64,000 bases of DNA, from NCBI RefSeq assembly GCF_002288925.2, contig NW_022098069.1, forward strand, positions 82,430,380 through 82,494,379, in the 5' to 3' direction. A program made the translations under genes and the position numbers. This DNA is from Delphinapterus leucas. Its lineage: Eukaryota > Chordata > Mammalia > Artiodactyla > Monodontidae. This document shows, piece by piece, positions 44,130-55,549 of this stretch. The first letter of the stretch is position 1; every line of letters begins with the position of its first letter. Under the pieces are notes generated by a model. The model was not told where the DNA came from. It saw only the letters and a list, made by a program, of their open reading frames with translations, and did no database searches.

Positions 44130-45285
44130 GCAAAAGTATAAAGACAAGGAATAGCTGTATCAAGGCAAATTTTTAGTATTATAGATAGGAAGAGAATGTT
44201 TTACTCTTCTTATAAATACTGTAAACATAGAGAACCTGATTACTTTTAAGGAAAAGTAATTAAGGACAGCCAAATACTTTATTGAAAAGTATAACATAGC
44301 CATAATCTCACTCTTCCTTTTCAGTTGAGTGTGAGAAAATGATAGGAAAAAGTTGGGAACTGGGAACCAGAGATAAGATAGTGTTTGTTCCTTCCAGCAA
44401 TTCTTCCTTTTTAGAAACTGAAGGAAGAGGTGACTAGGAGAGACCTACCGTTGATCTCTGAGCAGTGAGTAGCTGCAGGCACCATGATGCCAGCCAAGCC
44501 TAAAGGATAAGACCCATCCCTGGGCATGGGTCTTTTGATTCCAAGCTAAGAAATTCAAGGTAAGCTACAAAAAGCATTCTAATCAGGGCCTACATGTGTT
44601 TGATTACAAACAATAAGTATACATAAAATTAGTTTTAAAGTTACCCAATTTTTCCCTAATCTTGCCATGGTTTTGCTTTAAAAGTGACTATAGGGCTTCA
44701 TTTAAGTACAAGAGTCATTAAAAGTATTTAAATGAGGTTTTCCATTGAAAAGCAAAAATAATGTACAAATTGGGGATTATATATCAAGGGTCAGATTCTA
44801 ATTAAACAAGTAGATTAAAACTATTATTTATCGCTGCTTCTTTCTAAAACCCAACCAATAATAACAATATTAAAGGAATAAGAATTTATTAACTCCCAAG
44901 TTCTCAGAGCACGGGTGGGGCTTGGCAACTGACCTTAGACTGAGGGCAAGAGTGTAAGTCACCGAAAAAGCAAACCACAGGAAATACAAGGGCAGACAAG
45001 AGCAGAAGAGAGTTAGCAACAAAGTTCTGGAAGCTGGAAAAGATGTGGACTTGAGGCAACTGAGTGAGTCAAAGGGAGAAGGTAGGAAGTACCACAGTGG
45101 AGAACATGGGGAAGAAGACAAGAACTCATCTCTTCACACCATAGAATTCTAGAAAGATTCAACATTGGGAGGTGCTGGGAGACAAGGCTGACTGATAAAT
45201 AACTCCCGTCCCCCAGCTTTTTCTCAGTTGAATATACAACCGGTTAAGACACAGATGCAGGAACCGGGCAGCAGGAGATCAAAAT
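44130..45285. other. Unique intergenic sequence
   Basis: Nothing recognised. Confidence 0.5.
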
Positions 45286-45289
45286 GTTA

Positions 45290-45545
45290 CTTTTAATGTG
45301 AAATCCTGGATTGGATCCTGGACCAGAAAAAGACTGGTGGGAAAAGTGATGAAATTCAAAAAAGGTCTGTGGGTTAGTTTATTGTAATGTACTGTGATCT
45401 CCTGCTTTCTATCTCTGTCCTGTGGTTACATAAAACATTAACATTAGGGGAAGCTGGACAAAGGGTATCTAGGAACTCTCTGTACTATTTTTTGCAACTT
45501 GCCTGTAAGTCTAAAATCTCTCAAAAATCAAAACTTCTTTAAAAG
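45290..45545 (+). mobile_element. Old L1/HAL1 3' end
   Basis: 'ggattggatcctggaccagaaaaagactggtggg', 'gttagtttattgtaatgtac', 'ggaactctctgtactattttttgcaacttgcctgtaagtctaaaat' is the end of an old L1M/HAL1-type element. Confidence 0.8.
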
Positions 45546-45993
45546 TTAAATGTCTCCTTTATCACAAATAAAGCTCTTCTGAGAAAGCATAGCTTATTCT
45601 GCCTGAACAAGTAGATTTGCCAACTCCACCCCTGAATTAGACAGATCTACCCAATAAGAATCACAAGCCATGATGGGACAACTCATGTCTCATCACAGGA
45701 CAGTGCCACGGGCCCTAAGCTGACCCCCGGCCAAAAACTGTTAAGAACACATGCTCTGTTACAGACAGGCAAATCTTAAGTGTAAGAAGTTAGGATCACG
45801 TAAAAGAAAAGTGAGAGGAAAGGGCTGAGCCGTGCCTGCCCAGTTCTTCTCTCAAACTCTCTGATTAAGTCACTCTTGTCACCTGGGGAGGAGTGAAGGC
45901 ATGAGAAGAAAGAATCCAAGAGTATTATTCTAATACAGTGACCTCAGATGTTTTGGTCTCAAGACCCTTTCATACTATTAAAAAATATTGAAG

Positions 45994-46201
45994 GGCTTCC
46001 CTGGTGGCGCAGTGGTTGAGAGTCCGCCTGCTGATGCAGGGGACACGGGTTCGAGCCCCAGTCCGGGAGGATCCCACATGCCACAGAGCAGCTGGGCCCG
46101 TGAGCCATGGCCACTGAGCCTGCGCGTCCGGAGCCTGTGCTCCGCAACGGGAGATGCCACAAGAGTGAGAGGCCCGCGTACCGCAAAAAAAAAACAAAAA
46201 G
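45994..46201 (+). mobile_element. CHR-2 SINE
   Basis: Full-length short form inserted in the DNA transposon remnant. Duplication 'tattgaag' at 45986-45993 and 46202-46209. Its B box is GGTTCGAGCCC instead of the CHR-2-typical GGTTCGTGCCC. Confidence 0.95.
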
Positions 46202-46240
46202 TATTGAAGACCTCAAAGAGCTTTTGTTCATGTTGGTTAT

Positions 46241-46358
46241 ATACTAAAAGTATCAGCTTTGGGGAAATATATACATATATATTTTATATATAAAGGTATT
46301 GTGTATATACATACATTAAAATATATATATATTTCCCAAAAGCTGAAACTTTTAGTAT
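46241..46358. repeat. Quasi-palindrome with 38-base arms
   Basis: The arm at 46241-46278 and the reverse complement of 46321-46358 agree at about 35 of 38 positions ('atactaaaag', 'tcagcttt', 'gggaaatatata' shared). About 40 AT-rich bases lie between. The sequence could form a long hairpin. Confidence 0.85.
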
Positions 46359-46739
46359 TTCTTTATTAATCCACTTAACAATATTAATAAATCCAGTACA
46401 TGTTAATGTGAATAACATATTTTATGAAAGATAAGTTTATACTTCAAACCAAGAAAACATAGTGAGAAGAGTGGTTTTGTTGCACATTTTTATAAATCTC
46501 AGTAATGTTTGGCTTAGCAGAAGACAGCCAGATTCTCATATCTGCTTCTGCATTTAATCTGTTGCATTATCACACATCATGTTGCCTCTAGAAAATTCCC
46601 CTGTACACTCACGGGAATATGTGAGTGAAAAGGGAAAATCTCATCTTAGTATTATTATAAAAATTCTTTTGACTTTTCAGACCCCCAGACCACACTCTGA
46701 GAACCGATGCTCTAATAAATTCCCCTCTACGTGCAGTAA

Positions 46740-47325
46740 CAGCAAAGTGCGTGTTCCCCAGACAGGAGACCGGAAGTGCTTGTGAAAGCTGGGGGCAGGC
46801 TGAGTCTGAACCAGAGCTGCACTGGTTGAAAGTCTGTCTATGAAGCAGCTAAACCCCTTGCCCTGAGTCCCCTCCCTTAGCTGCTACAATGAGGTAACTG
46901 CCTGTCTCCCTCCATGTTGCCAATTTACTGAAAGCCTAAACGCAGACAAGCTCCAGACTCAGGGATGCCAGCCAGAGCTGAGGAAAACAGGGTGAAATCA
47001 TGCATAAGGTGTGGTGAGATCTCCCATCCTCCTTACTCTGCTCTGCTCTTAGAATCCTGCAGCCTAGTTTGTTATCCATCCCCCAACAAAGACACCGTAA
47101 GCAAGAGACTGGGTAATTTTTCTCTGAGGAAACTAAACAATACAAGAGAAAAAAAAGACCTATAAATACTGAGAGCTGAGATATCCATCAAGGAAAGAAC
47201 ACCAACAAATTACCCTAAATTAAAGCCCACATCTTGACAAGCCCTGCCTCTGAACATACTCTTCCAATCAACTTTCATGCATCACTCTTTGGCACTAGTA
47301 GACAGTCCAGGATTATTAAGTCATA
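46740..47325. other. Unique intergenic sequence
   Basis: Nothing recognised. Confidence 0.5.
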
Positions 47326-47888
47326 CATTCTCAGAAAGCATCCAATGGGGGAAAAATTAGACAAGATGATAAAAGTAGAGTGGAAGGACAAAGTGTTAAA
47401 AAAAAAAAAAAAAGGAAAGAAACATTCATCAAACAACAAAGGACTTCTTGGAAGTTAAAAATATAAAAGCAGAAATTTAAAAATTAATAAAAGTTTTGGA
47501 AGATAAAGTTGAGAAAATCTTTCGGAAAGTAGATCAAAGAAAAATTGGTAGAAAATAGAAAAAATAATACTAAGAAAAGCAGAGAATCAATGCAGGTTAA
47601 ACATGCAAAAAATACGACCCCAGAAAGAGATAACTGAGAAAATTACCAAATAAATAAAAACAAAAACTTCACAGAATTGAAGAGCTTGAGTTTCCAAATT
47701 GAAAGAGCCCATCACATACCCAGGATAATACACAAACGTAGGAAGAAGAAAAAAACCCGTACACAATATGAAACTCCAGAATAAAGGGGATAAAGAGAAA
47801 AGCCTAAAAGTTTCAAGAACACAAAGACAGGAAGCACGTGAAAATGAAGATTCACAACGGCATCAGACTTGACAATTAGAAGTCTGGA

Positions 47889-48089
47889 GGGCTTCCCTGG
47901 TGGCGCAGTGGTTGGGAGTCCGCCTGCCGATGCAGGGGACGCGGGTTCGTGCCCCGGTCCGGGAAGACCCCACATGCCGCAGAGCAGTTGGGCCCTTGAG
48001 CCATGGCCGCTGAGCCTGCGCGTCCGGAGCCTGTGCTCCGCGACGGGAGAGGCCACAACAGTGAGAGACCCGTGTACCGCAAAAAAAAA
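47889..48089 (+). mobile_element. CHR-2 SINE running into an assembly gap
   Basis: Full body and the beginning of the A tail, then N. A second copy of its last bases follows the gap, including the private variant 'gagagacccgtgtaccgc'. See findings. Confidence 0.96.
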
Positions 48090-48189
48090 NNNNNNNNNNN
48101 NNNNNNNNNNNNNNNNNNNNNNNNNNNNNNNNNNNNNNNNNNNNNNNNNNNNNNNNNNNNNNNNNNNNNNNNNNNNNNNNNNNNNNNNN
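48090..48189. other. Assembly gap of 100 N, probably artefactual
   Basis: Exactly 100 N placed inside the A tail of a CHR-2. The same 18-base SINE end plus A run is on both sides, so the true gap is probably near zero or negative. Confidence 0.97.
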
Positions 48190-48234
48190 GAGAGACCCGT
48201 GTACCGCAAAAAAAAAAAAAAAAAAAAAAAAAAA
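48190..48234 (+). mobile_element. CHR-2 tail after the gap (likely duplicate)
   Basis: 'gagagacccgtgtaccgc' followed by about 27 A, identical to the pre-gap end at 48063-48089 apart from tail length. Confidence 0.9.
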
Positions 48235-48264
48235 AGAAGATGGTAGAAGTAACAATCGGTCACT

Positions 48265-49375
48265 TCTGAGATTAGGTTATAAGAGACCCTGAGCCTTCCA
48301 AAATATCTAACGATCCGAAGGCCTGTTCTGCCAGTTTATCCCAGAGCACAGGCTGCCTCATTTCCGATCTCCACCCTGAATTCCTTTCAGGATGTGTTGG
48401 AGGTCAGCGACTGCAGTGGCTAATGGCTAATCCATGTAGAGCCGGGTGACAAGCGACATTCTTTAGTTGGCACTTGGTAGGAAAGATTTGTCTCTGCTCC
48501 ACGCAAAGGCAGCTGGGGTAGCTCAACTGGGGCATAAGCAATACGCATCCCAAATCTTGTGCCATAGCTACACAGTCTCTGAATGCCTGGTCTTAAATCC
48601 CGACGCCTTGTCCCCTGCCTTAAGCCCACACTAAATTTCTCACGTGACTTTCCTCATTCGCGCTGTTTTGCAAACTTGCTGTCAGCCCCCAGGAATACGA
48701 GAGAAAATCACTGAGATTATAGAGAGACGAAGGGCCATGGGACACATGAGGATCTCTGCCTGAAGGGCTCTGCTCTCCCCAGAGGTGAGGTCTAGAAAGT
48801 GGTGGGAGAGTTGAAAGCATTAGTTATGAGGCGGTTCCCCTACCCGGAGGTACCCTTCATTGTTCAGGTTTCCTCTCTGAGCCACAGAGATGGGCGATGT
48901 ACACATAACGGGATGATACTGCAAATGAGGCGGCCCCTTTCCTACGCTGCTCCTGCGTGTTTTCGGAGAAAAAATCCCACAGCCAACCCTGGCCTCCTAC
49001 CTCACATCTCTGCAAGACCCCCGTTTCATGCTTCAACAGCCAGATGGGCGATGGAAAAGCTGTGGGTCGTGATGCAAAGGCCTACCAAGAGCGAGTGTCA
49101 GTCAAAGAATGAAGAAAGAAATGGCGTTCCGGGACCTCTTTGAAATGCCCCAAGATAGAAGCTTGACTCCTTCGTATCGAAAGTGACTGAATCCAGCTGG
49201 GCGACTTTTACCCTTGAGCACAGGTGACGTGTTTAAGGGTTGAGTCCCATTGCTTTGACACTGGGTAGTGAACAGGAAAACAATACAGCTCAGGTGTAAT
49301 AAGTCTTTCTTAGTAAGAAAAGAGCCCATTTTAAAACAATTTTACTCCATGTGAGTTACGGTGACTTTGAAAATG
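48265..49375. other. Unique intergenic sequence
   Basis: No repeat recognised over 1.1 kb, with mixed composition and several CpGs. Open frames reach 114 codons (48799-49143, plus) but show no known domain. Confidence 0.45.
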
Positions 49376-49416
49376 GTTTCTTTTTTTTTTTGGCTTAGCT
49401 TTGCTTTCTTGCTTTT

Positions 49417-49623
49417 TTTTTTTTTTTTTTTTTTGTTCGCGGGTCTCTCATTGTTTTGGCCTTTCCCTTTTCGGGGCACAGGCTCCGGACGCGCAGGCTC
49501 AGCGGCCACGGCTCACGGGCGCAGCCGCTCCACGACATGTGGGATCTTCCCGGACCGGGGCACGAAGCCGTGTCCCCTGCATCGGCAGGCGGACTCTCAA
49601 CCACTGCGCCACCAGGGAAGCCC
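49417..49623 (-). mobile_element. CHR-2 SINE, inverted
   Basis: Full-length, somewhat more diverged than others ('gcgggtctctcattgttttggcctttcccttttcgg'). The duplication 'tgctttcttgctttt' is perfect at 49402-49416 and 49624-49638. Confidence 0.96.
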
Positions 49624-49730
49624 TGCTTTCTTGCTTTTGTCTGAAATTCTACTATAGTAATAGTATAAAATGTAAACTGGGCTAAAGCTTTTCTATTCCC
49701 TATGTGAGTATTTACAACTGGGAAGAAGTA

Positions 49731-50089
49731 CAGGTTCCCCCTGCTATCTGAAAGTAGAGCTGTTCCCACAAAACCTTTCTTGTAAGCCAAAAAGGCGTAA
49801 GGCAAAGAAGCAAGTACCTTAGGACACATCTTGCTAACGATGCACAAAATAAATTGAGATTCCCGGGGAAAGGGCTTGGTGGCGCCACTCTTGCCACTCA
49901 GGGTTTCCACTGCTTCTACAACAGCCCCTGCGAAACAAACGCTGAACGCTATCTTTGCTTCTTCCTTCTTTTCAGAAACATGAAAATCCTTTTCAGATTT
50001 ATCTAGGTTAGTGAAAATAGGTATCAATGTAAGTCTTTCATAAAAGCAAAGTGGTGTACAGTGAACTTTCAAAAAGTGGGGAATACCTG
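49731..50089. mobile_element. TA-flanked MITE with terminal inverted repeats
   Basis: A 359-base element beginning 'caggttcccc' and ending 'ggggaatacctg', imperfect inverted termini. TA lies directly outside both ends (49729-49730 and 50090-50091), the target of Tc1/mariner/pogo transposases. Internal text such as 'gtaagccaaaaaggcgtaaggcaaagaagc' matches an ancient mammalian DNA transposon I cannot name exactly. No transposase frame. Confidence 0.85.
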
Positions 50090-50262
50090 TACAGCAAAGA
50101 TAAAGGCAATCAACAGGTAATACCAAGACCGTAGCCTCTTCCTCATGAATGTCTTTTTCTAGGCTTACTAACATTCTCTCTGTCGAAGATAGGTACATGT
50201 AACTAAATACTCAAAAAAAGAAAACGCTAAAAAAAAAAAAAAAGACCATATGTTTAAACCTC

Positions 50263-50278
50263 TTAAGCTTAAGCTTAA
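50263..50278. repeat. Perfect 16-base palindrome
   Basis: TTAAGCTTAAGCTTAA is its own reverse complement and contains two overlapping AAGCTT sites. Confidence 0.95.
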
Positions 50279-50489
50279 CCTTCCTTTATTCAGATCTTGT
50301 GAGCTATCTATTCTCAAAAATTCAAACAGAATTGCTAGCTTGAAATGTCTAAATATACAAGGGGATGCACAACCTGTAAATTAACTAATCAAAAGTTGCC
50401 GTTAGAATAGAGAAGGCTAAAGGAAGTTTCTAACCAGAAACCAGGATACTTTTCACCTCTAGAGTTCTTCCCCATTTGTCTAATCAGAA

Positions 50490-51690
50490 AATATTCATTG
50501 AGGAAGTATGTTTCAAGCACTGTTTCAGGCTCTGGGGGACACAGTGTTCTGGTTGTCTATTGCTGCTAACTGAGAGATCCCAACATCTAAATAAATGACA
50601 ATCATTTTATTATTATGCCACATACTCCTGGAGGTTGATAAGTCAGTTGTCTCTTGGGGTCACTGATATAGCTGCAGTCAGATGGTGACTGGGGCCTGGA
50701 GTCATCACAAAAGCTTCCTGAGTCACATGTCTGCTAGTCGATCCCAGACCTCATCAATTAATGTCACTGCATCAATAAGACACAGCCTATTCTTGGAGCC
50801 AGGGTTTCCTCACAGCATGGCGGTTGTGTTCCAAGACTGAGAATCCCTAGGGGACCAGGAGGAAGCTGCATCACTTTTATGAGTTAGCCTTGGAAATCAC
50901 ACAGCATCGCTTCTGCCAGTAGCCACAGGCCTGCCAAGATTCAAGTGGAAGAGCATAGCCCATCCTCCCCTGCCCCCCGACATCTCTTGCTGGAGGAGTG
51001 TCCATGTCACATTCTAAGAAGACAGGAGATCTTGTGGCCATCTTGGGAAATTCAATCTGCCGTGCAAAGTAAACAAAAATATAAAGTCTCTGCCCTCGTA
51101 CATATGCTTAGGGATGGGAGGAGCCTGGCAATAAACAAATCCAGAGATAAATACAGGAAATATCAGATGATGACAATTCTATGAAGAAGAATAAGGGAAA
51201 GAAAGGGGTATTGAGAGTAGCATCTCCTTTACGGAGAGTGGTCACAAAAGGCTTCTCTGATAAGGGGCCATTTAAGCAGAGATCCTGGAGAAACTGAACG
51301 ATTGAGCCATGCATTCCAGAAATGGCAAGTGCAAAGATCACAAGGGCAGACAGTTCTTCCAGGAGTCAGAGAATGACCGGGAAGACAGTGTGGTTGGAAC
51401 AGTGGCAAGGACTCAAGAAGTGGGCAGAGAGGTGGCTGGGGACCAATCTTGCAGAGCCTTTGGCCATGGTGAGGACCGTGGCCTTTGCTCTGAGTGAAAA
51501 TGAGAAGCCATGGAGAGCTTCTAGTGGGGAAATGGCGAAAATTGACTTGCGTCTTGTAGGAGAACTCTGGCTGCTGTGTGACAAATGGAGCCCAGCATCA
51601 GGATGGAAGCGAGCGACCAGTTTTGAGACTTTTACAACCATCCAGGTGTGACGTGGTGGTACCTCAGACAAGGGGTCGGCAGAGGAGGTG
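50490..51690 (-). repeat. L2 LINE, inverted, split by an LTR-like element
   Basis: The L2 end begins at 50490-50537 ('attgaggaagtatgtttcaagcactgtttcaggctctggggg') and resumes at about 51058 ('agtctctgccctcgtac', later 'ggctgctgtgtgacaaatgg') to 51690. The intervening 50540-51057 is a separate element. Confidence 0.75.
50540..51057. mobile_element. Old LTR-like repeat inserted in L2
   Basis: 'ttctggttgtctattgctgctaactg' head, 'ctggaggttgataagtcagttgtctcttggggtcactg', 'gagtcacatgtctgctag' and 'caagattcaagtggaagagcatagc' tail. Same class as at 36119 and 21175. Confidence 0.6.
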
Positions 51691-51699
51691 GTGAGAAGT

Positions 51700-54600
51700 G
51701 GCCAGGTTCTGATGCTAAAAACATCAAACTCCATTTTTTTAGCCTTTGGATAATAAGCCATGTTTATTGATCTAAATATTAAAACCTTGGCTTAAACAGT
51801 AAATATTAAAAGATAAAAATGCATCCATTATCATTGGGCTGCGTATCACAAGCAAATTTTCTTTTAACATAGCATTATGGGTTATCTCAAACACTCTGGA
51901 AAACTTTTACTAGTTTTCCCTCCTATGACACAGTCTAGTCTCCGCATCCAAAGCGAAACGCAAAATTAAGGCAATCAGCACTCAGGCCAAAAAACATTTG
52001 ACTGAAATATCAAGGCAACTGAAGAAAAAGCATTTTACTGGTCCATAGGATTTAGGTAGTTACCTCAAACGTTCATTTCCCTTTACATAAGCAGGTAACA
52101 GTAGCAGTTGCGTTGAAACTCACGGGTGAGAAAAATGTCACCCCTGTGAGGCAAATGGCTTTTTGTAGGACAAGAGAGTAAATCACTCTTCAGGGTACTC
52201 GGTGCCCTAAAGGAGGTCATTCCCTCCCACACATCAGATCACTTTATTCCCGGGGAGTTTTATGTTCATACTGGTTCATTGACCATGCAGTCAGGACAGT
52301 TATGCAGCTCTTAATAGATTATGGGTTATTGCCTTATTATGTTTGCTAAATGGTGGTACATCTAATCATTTTTATCATGTAGGGAAATTTCATGATGTCT
52401 CTCTGGCCTAGCCAAAGCCCAAAACAGGATTCCCTGTTTATTCCCTTATGCCGTAACTAAAAGTTAGCGGAACCAATTAAAGAGTACGTCATAAGCCGGT
52501 TAGTAATCCCTTACTTTTCTCTATGAGTGGATAACGTGTGCCTGCTCAAATTACAGCTCATTTGAGAAGACACTTTACTACGCTACTACGACAATTCGGC
52601 ATTATTTCACTTTTTCAGTATCAACAGCATCGTGCAGTAGCTGAGATCCTCCTGTGAGATTCCACAGGAATTGAGCTTGTCCTTACAAGATAATCACTCA
52701 CCCTTCAGGTCCAGCATCGTGACCAGCGCTCTGAATAGCTACAACAGCAGCACCAAGCTGGAGCCAAACCACATCCAGAAGACGAGGCACTTCCCTGGGG
52801 AATCAGGTGATACTTGGGATATCAGGACTTTGGGTCCCTTATTTCCAAACTTACACTATTATCTTGCTGCCACCACCAGAGGTTAATCACTATGTTCTGT
52901 GAGGCTCTTTTTGCCTTGACCCATCCACCAAGATCAAGCATGCAAAATGACCACAATCCATCCCAGGCCAAGGCCAAGATCCTATCCATGGATTACGGGG
53001 AAAGGGAAACTCTTGGATTATTGCAAAACACCCAGCTCTAGTATCCAAAGAGAGAACAGCAATCTTTAAAAAAAAAGAAAAAGAAAGAAAGAAAAAAGAA
53101 AATTTTGTAACTTTGTCAACATCTATTTTCACCAAACAACTCTTTAAATCACTATAAAAGTCAACGCATATGGTAGGGTTTGACGGTTTAAATTCCAGAA
53201 AGAGTTATAAGTCAAGTTAAACTCCTAATACATGATGTAGTCTGGGTGTCTCGTCCATGAATTATAACATTTTCATTACATTAGAACTGCAAATTATCAA
53301 CTTCGTCCTGCCAATCTCTTGATTAAATGCGGGATTGTTTGGCGTTATGAAAATATATTATGATAATGGATGACTCCATCATTTGTCTCGATTATTTCAA
53401 TATCCTTATTTAAAGCTTAATCACTAGAGCATCTGGCCCAGACTGAATTGTTGATTTAACAAAGTGATAGCAGCAGGGACAAAACAGAAAAAAATTTTGG
53501 CCAAAAAGGCCCATGTTTCAGTCATTATCTTGCTCTGTCTCATCGTATTTTTCTCTAATATTTGTGTCCCTTCAATATTTTTGGTGTCCATTTTGATCAC
53601 TTTAGTTCCTTCTCTTCAAAGTTATTCTTGCTTTACAGGCCTTATTCCCATTGGCCCAACTGAAGGGTATTTTATTCTGTGTCTTACACCGATAATGGGG
53701 CAATAACTTGTACCCATCAAGCTTCCTCATAAAATGGTTTAATGTCTTGAAGCAGTGTCAGTATGTCAGCTGAGGGAGTGAATCAAGTAGACATCATTTC
53801 ACATTTATCGGAGACCCACAGTGCATTAACTCCTTAGAAAGAACGTGCTTAAAAATTATCCTCTTTTAGAAGTTTCGATTCTAAAACTAAAGGACTCATA
53901 AATATTTCAAGATATAAATAATATGTACCTATATATTCATCAGTTTTAATATTTTTTCTTTTATTTGTATTCGTTTTGGATTAGTTTGTTCACGTTTTTC
54001 TAGTTGTGAATAAATACATATTCATTACAAAAATGTTGAAAAAAAGAAAGTAATGATCACCCACAATCTAAATACCCAAAGATATGGAATGGTAACATTT
54101 TACGATTTTCACAATTAATTCTGATTTACATTTTCCATTAATAGTACAAGAGGAAAAAAAATTAGTGCAGTACTAGCAGAAATTTTCTCAAGGAGAAAAC
54201 CATCTTTGTTTAGGAACACACCTATATAGACATGTTTGATTATAAAATTGAAGCCCGCAAGGCTTGGCTTGAATCTTCTGAGGCAGGACAAAGGAATATC
54301 TAAACGGTTTTCCCCAGAAATGGATAGGAATCAAAATCTACAAGGAGAGAGGAGGAATTAAAGCGGAGAGGGGCTCCCCTGGCATGGCAGAAGAGATGAT
54401 CAGTAATTTTTAAGGCAGGTCTATCTAAAGGGTAGAACAGGAATGTCTAATATGCTTTTAATAGAATCAATGAGCACAGACCCTCTAACCCTCCAGGTCA
54501 ACCACCATCAACCCCTTAAATCTTCATAAAATCTGCAATTAAGTTGGTGGGACTTTGAAGAGAAAAGACGTTGGATAAGGGCAATATGCAGCAGGCTAAT

Positions 54601-54860
54601 ATCAGACAGGAAAAGAAACAACATCCAAGAGGGCAGAATGCAGACTGGAAATCGAATCTGGAACCAAAGTAGGAACTCACAGCCAGAAGTGATTATGAAA
54701 AATGTCACTTCCCTGGAAGCCTAAAGATCATGGAAGAAACATTGAGTATCCCACTGGAATGGAGACATAAACCAAATTTTATTTAAATATCAAGGACAGA
54801 TGACCCCCAGTAAGGTAGAAGTTTCTGATACCTGGGTTACATTTTCAAGAAAATACTGGA
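51700..54860. other. Long repeat-poor block, possible conserved elements
   Basis: About 3.1 kb without a recognisable young repeat. Two parts, 52020-52500 and 53150-53530, are AT-balanced single-copy sequence with homeodomain-like and octamer-like cores, and they look like conserved non-coding DNA. This is inference only. 53040-53100 has an A/G-rich run. No gene is recognised. Confidence 0.35.
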
Positions 54861-54866
54861 AGCTTT

Positions 54867-54952
54867 AGATGGTGATGGTGATGATGGTGAAGGTGATGGT
54901 GATGGTGATGGTGATGGTGGTGGTGATGGTGGTGGTGGTGGTGATGGTGATG
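54867..54952. repeat. (GGTGAT)n / (GGT)n microsatellite
   Basis: About 86 bases of GGTGAT units with GGT interruptions; strongly G/T-skewed. Confidence 0.97.
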
Positions 54953-55439
54953 CTTACACACTGAAAGGTAAATGTGATGAACAAGACTATGAGCGTGTTC
55001 TAAAACGTCTGTTCAGTCGATCACGTAACCAGTATTTGCCAAGCACTTCCACAAACAGTTTGCTCAGGGGGATAGAACACAATCCTGACTGCAGCAGGTT
55101 TCAGATCTGGTCCCACTAACAGCCTCTGAACCCACTCTCCCAGTCCACAGTTAGCGCTATGGAGAATCTTTGGCATTGGTTACACAGTAACGAGGGAGGA
55201 GTCCAGGAGGCAAGAGAGAATGGGATCAATGAAGTATGAATCCATGTGCATTATTACCGTGTGCTCTGTCCTGAATCACAGGCAAAAGGAACTACAGGAA
55301 TATAAGCTTTAACTCACAAATAAAACCACATAGGTGGTACCAAGTACAGTTCAACAATCAGGTAACAGAAAGTCAACAGTAATCAGAAGAGTCAGGATGT
55401 TTGGTAACTGAAGTGAAACTTTCAAGAATGTACAGGATG

Positions 55440-55475
55440 TCAGTGGAAAGAAAGGAAAGAAGGAGGGAGGGAGGG
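55440..55475. repeat. (GGAA/GGAG)n purine tract
   Basis: Pure purine stretch of GAAAG, GAAGGAG and GAGG units. Confidence 0.85.
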
Positions 55476-55549
55476 GACTTTAAAAGAAAAGAAAAAAACC
55501 AAGGGAAGATAATTCCAAGCTAGGCAAGGGTTTGCTATGGTTTGGGATG

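Larger units (their letters stand above)
45940..46710 (+). mobile_element. Ancient DNA transposon remnant, split by CHR-2
   Basis: Landmarks of a known non-autonomous, probably hAT-class, repeat: 'ggtctcaagaccctttcatactattaaaaaatattg', after the SINE 'aagacctcaaagagcttttgttcatg', 'tggcttagcagaagacagccagattctcatatctgcttctgcatttaatctgttgc' and 'gaccacactctgagaaccgatgc'. Exact family name not recalled. It includes the quasi-palindrome at 46241-46358, which I do not expect in the family. Confidence 0.75.
47330..48262 (+). mobile_element. HAL1/L1M-like internal tract, split by CHR-2 and gap
   Basis: An A-rich tract with 'ctgagaaaattaccaaataa', 'cacagaattgaagagcttgagtttccaaattgaaagagcccatcac', 'gaaactccagaataaaggggataaagagaaaagcctaaaag' and 'cggcatcagacttgacaa', the pattern of HAL1 or L1M ORF1-side sequence. 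No intact frame remains. A CHR-2 begins at 47889. Confidence 0.7.

Noticed and set aside
47712..48263. 183- and 130-codon frames
   Set aside because: They read through the N gap and a SINE; the X residues are placeholders.
49395..50198. 267-codon minus-strand open frame
   Set aside because: It spans the inverted CHR-2 (49417-49623) and the TA-flanked MITE (49731-50089). It is a junction of two mobile elements with no known domain.
51366..51761. 131-codon minus-strand frame and 109-codon plus frame
   Set aside because: Both sit in an inverted L2 fragment and overlap on opposite strands.
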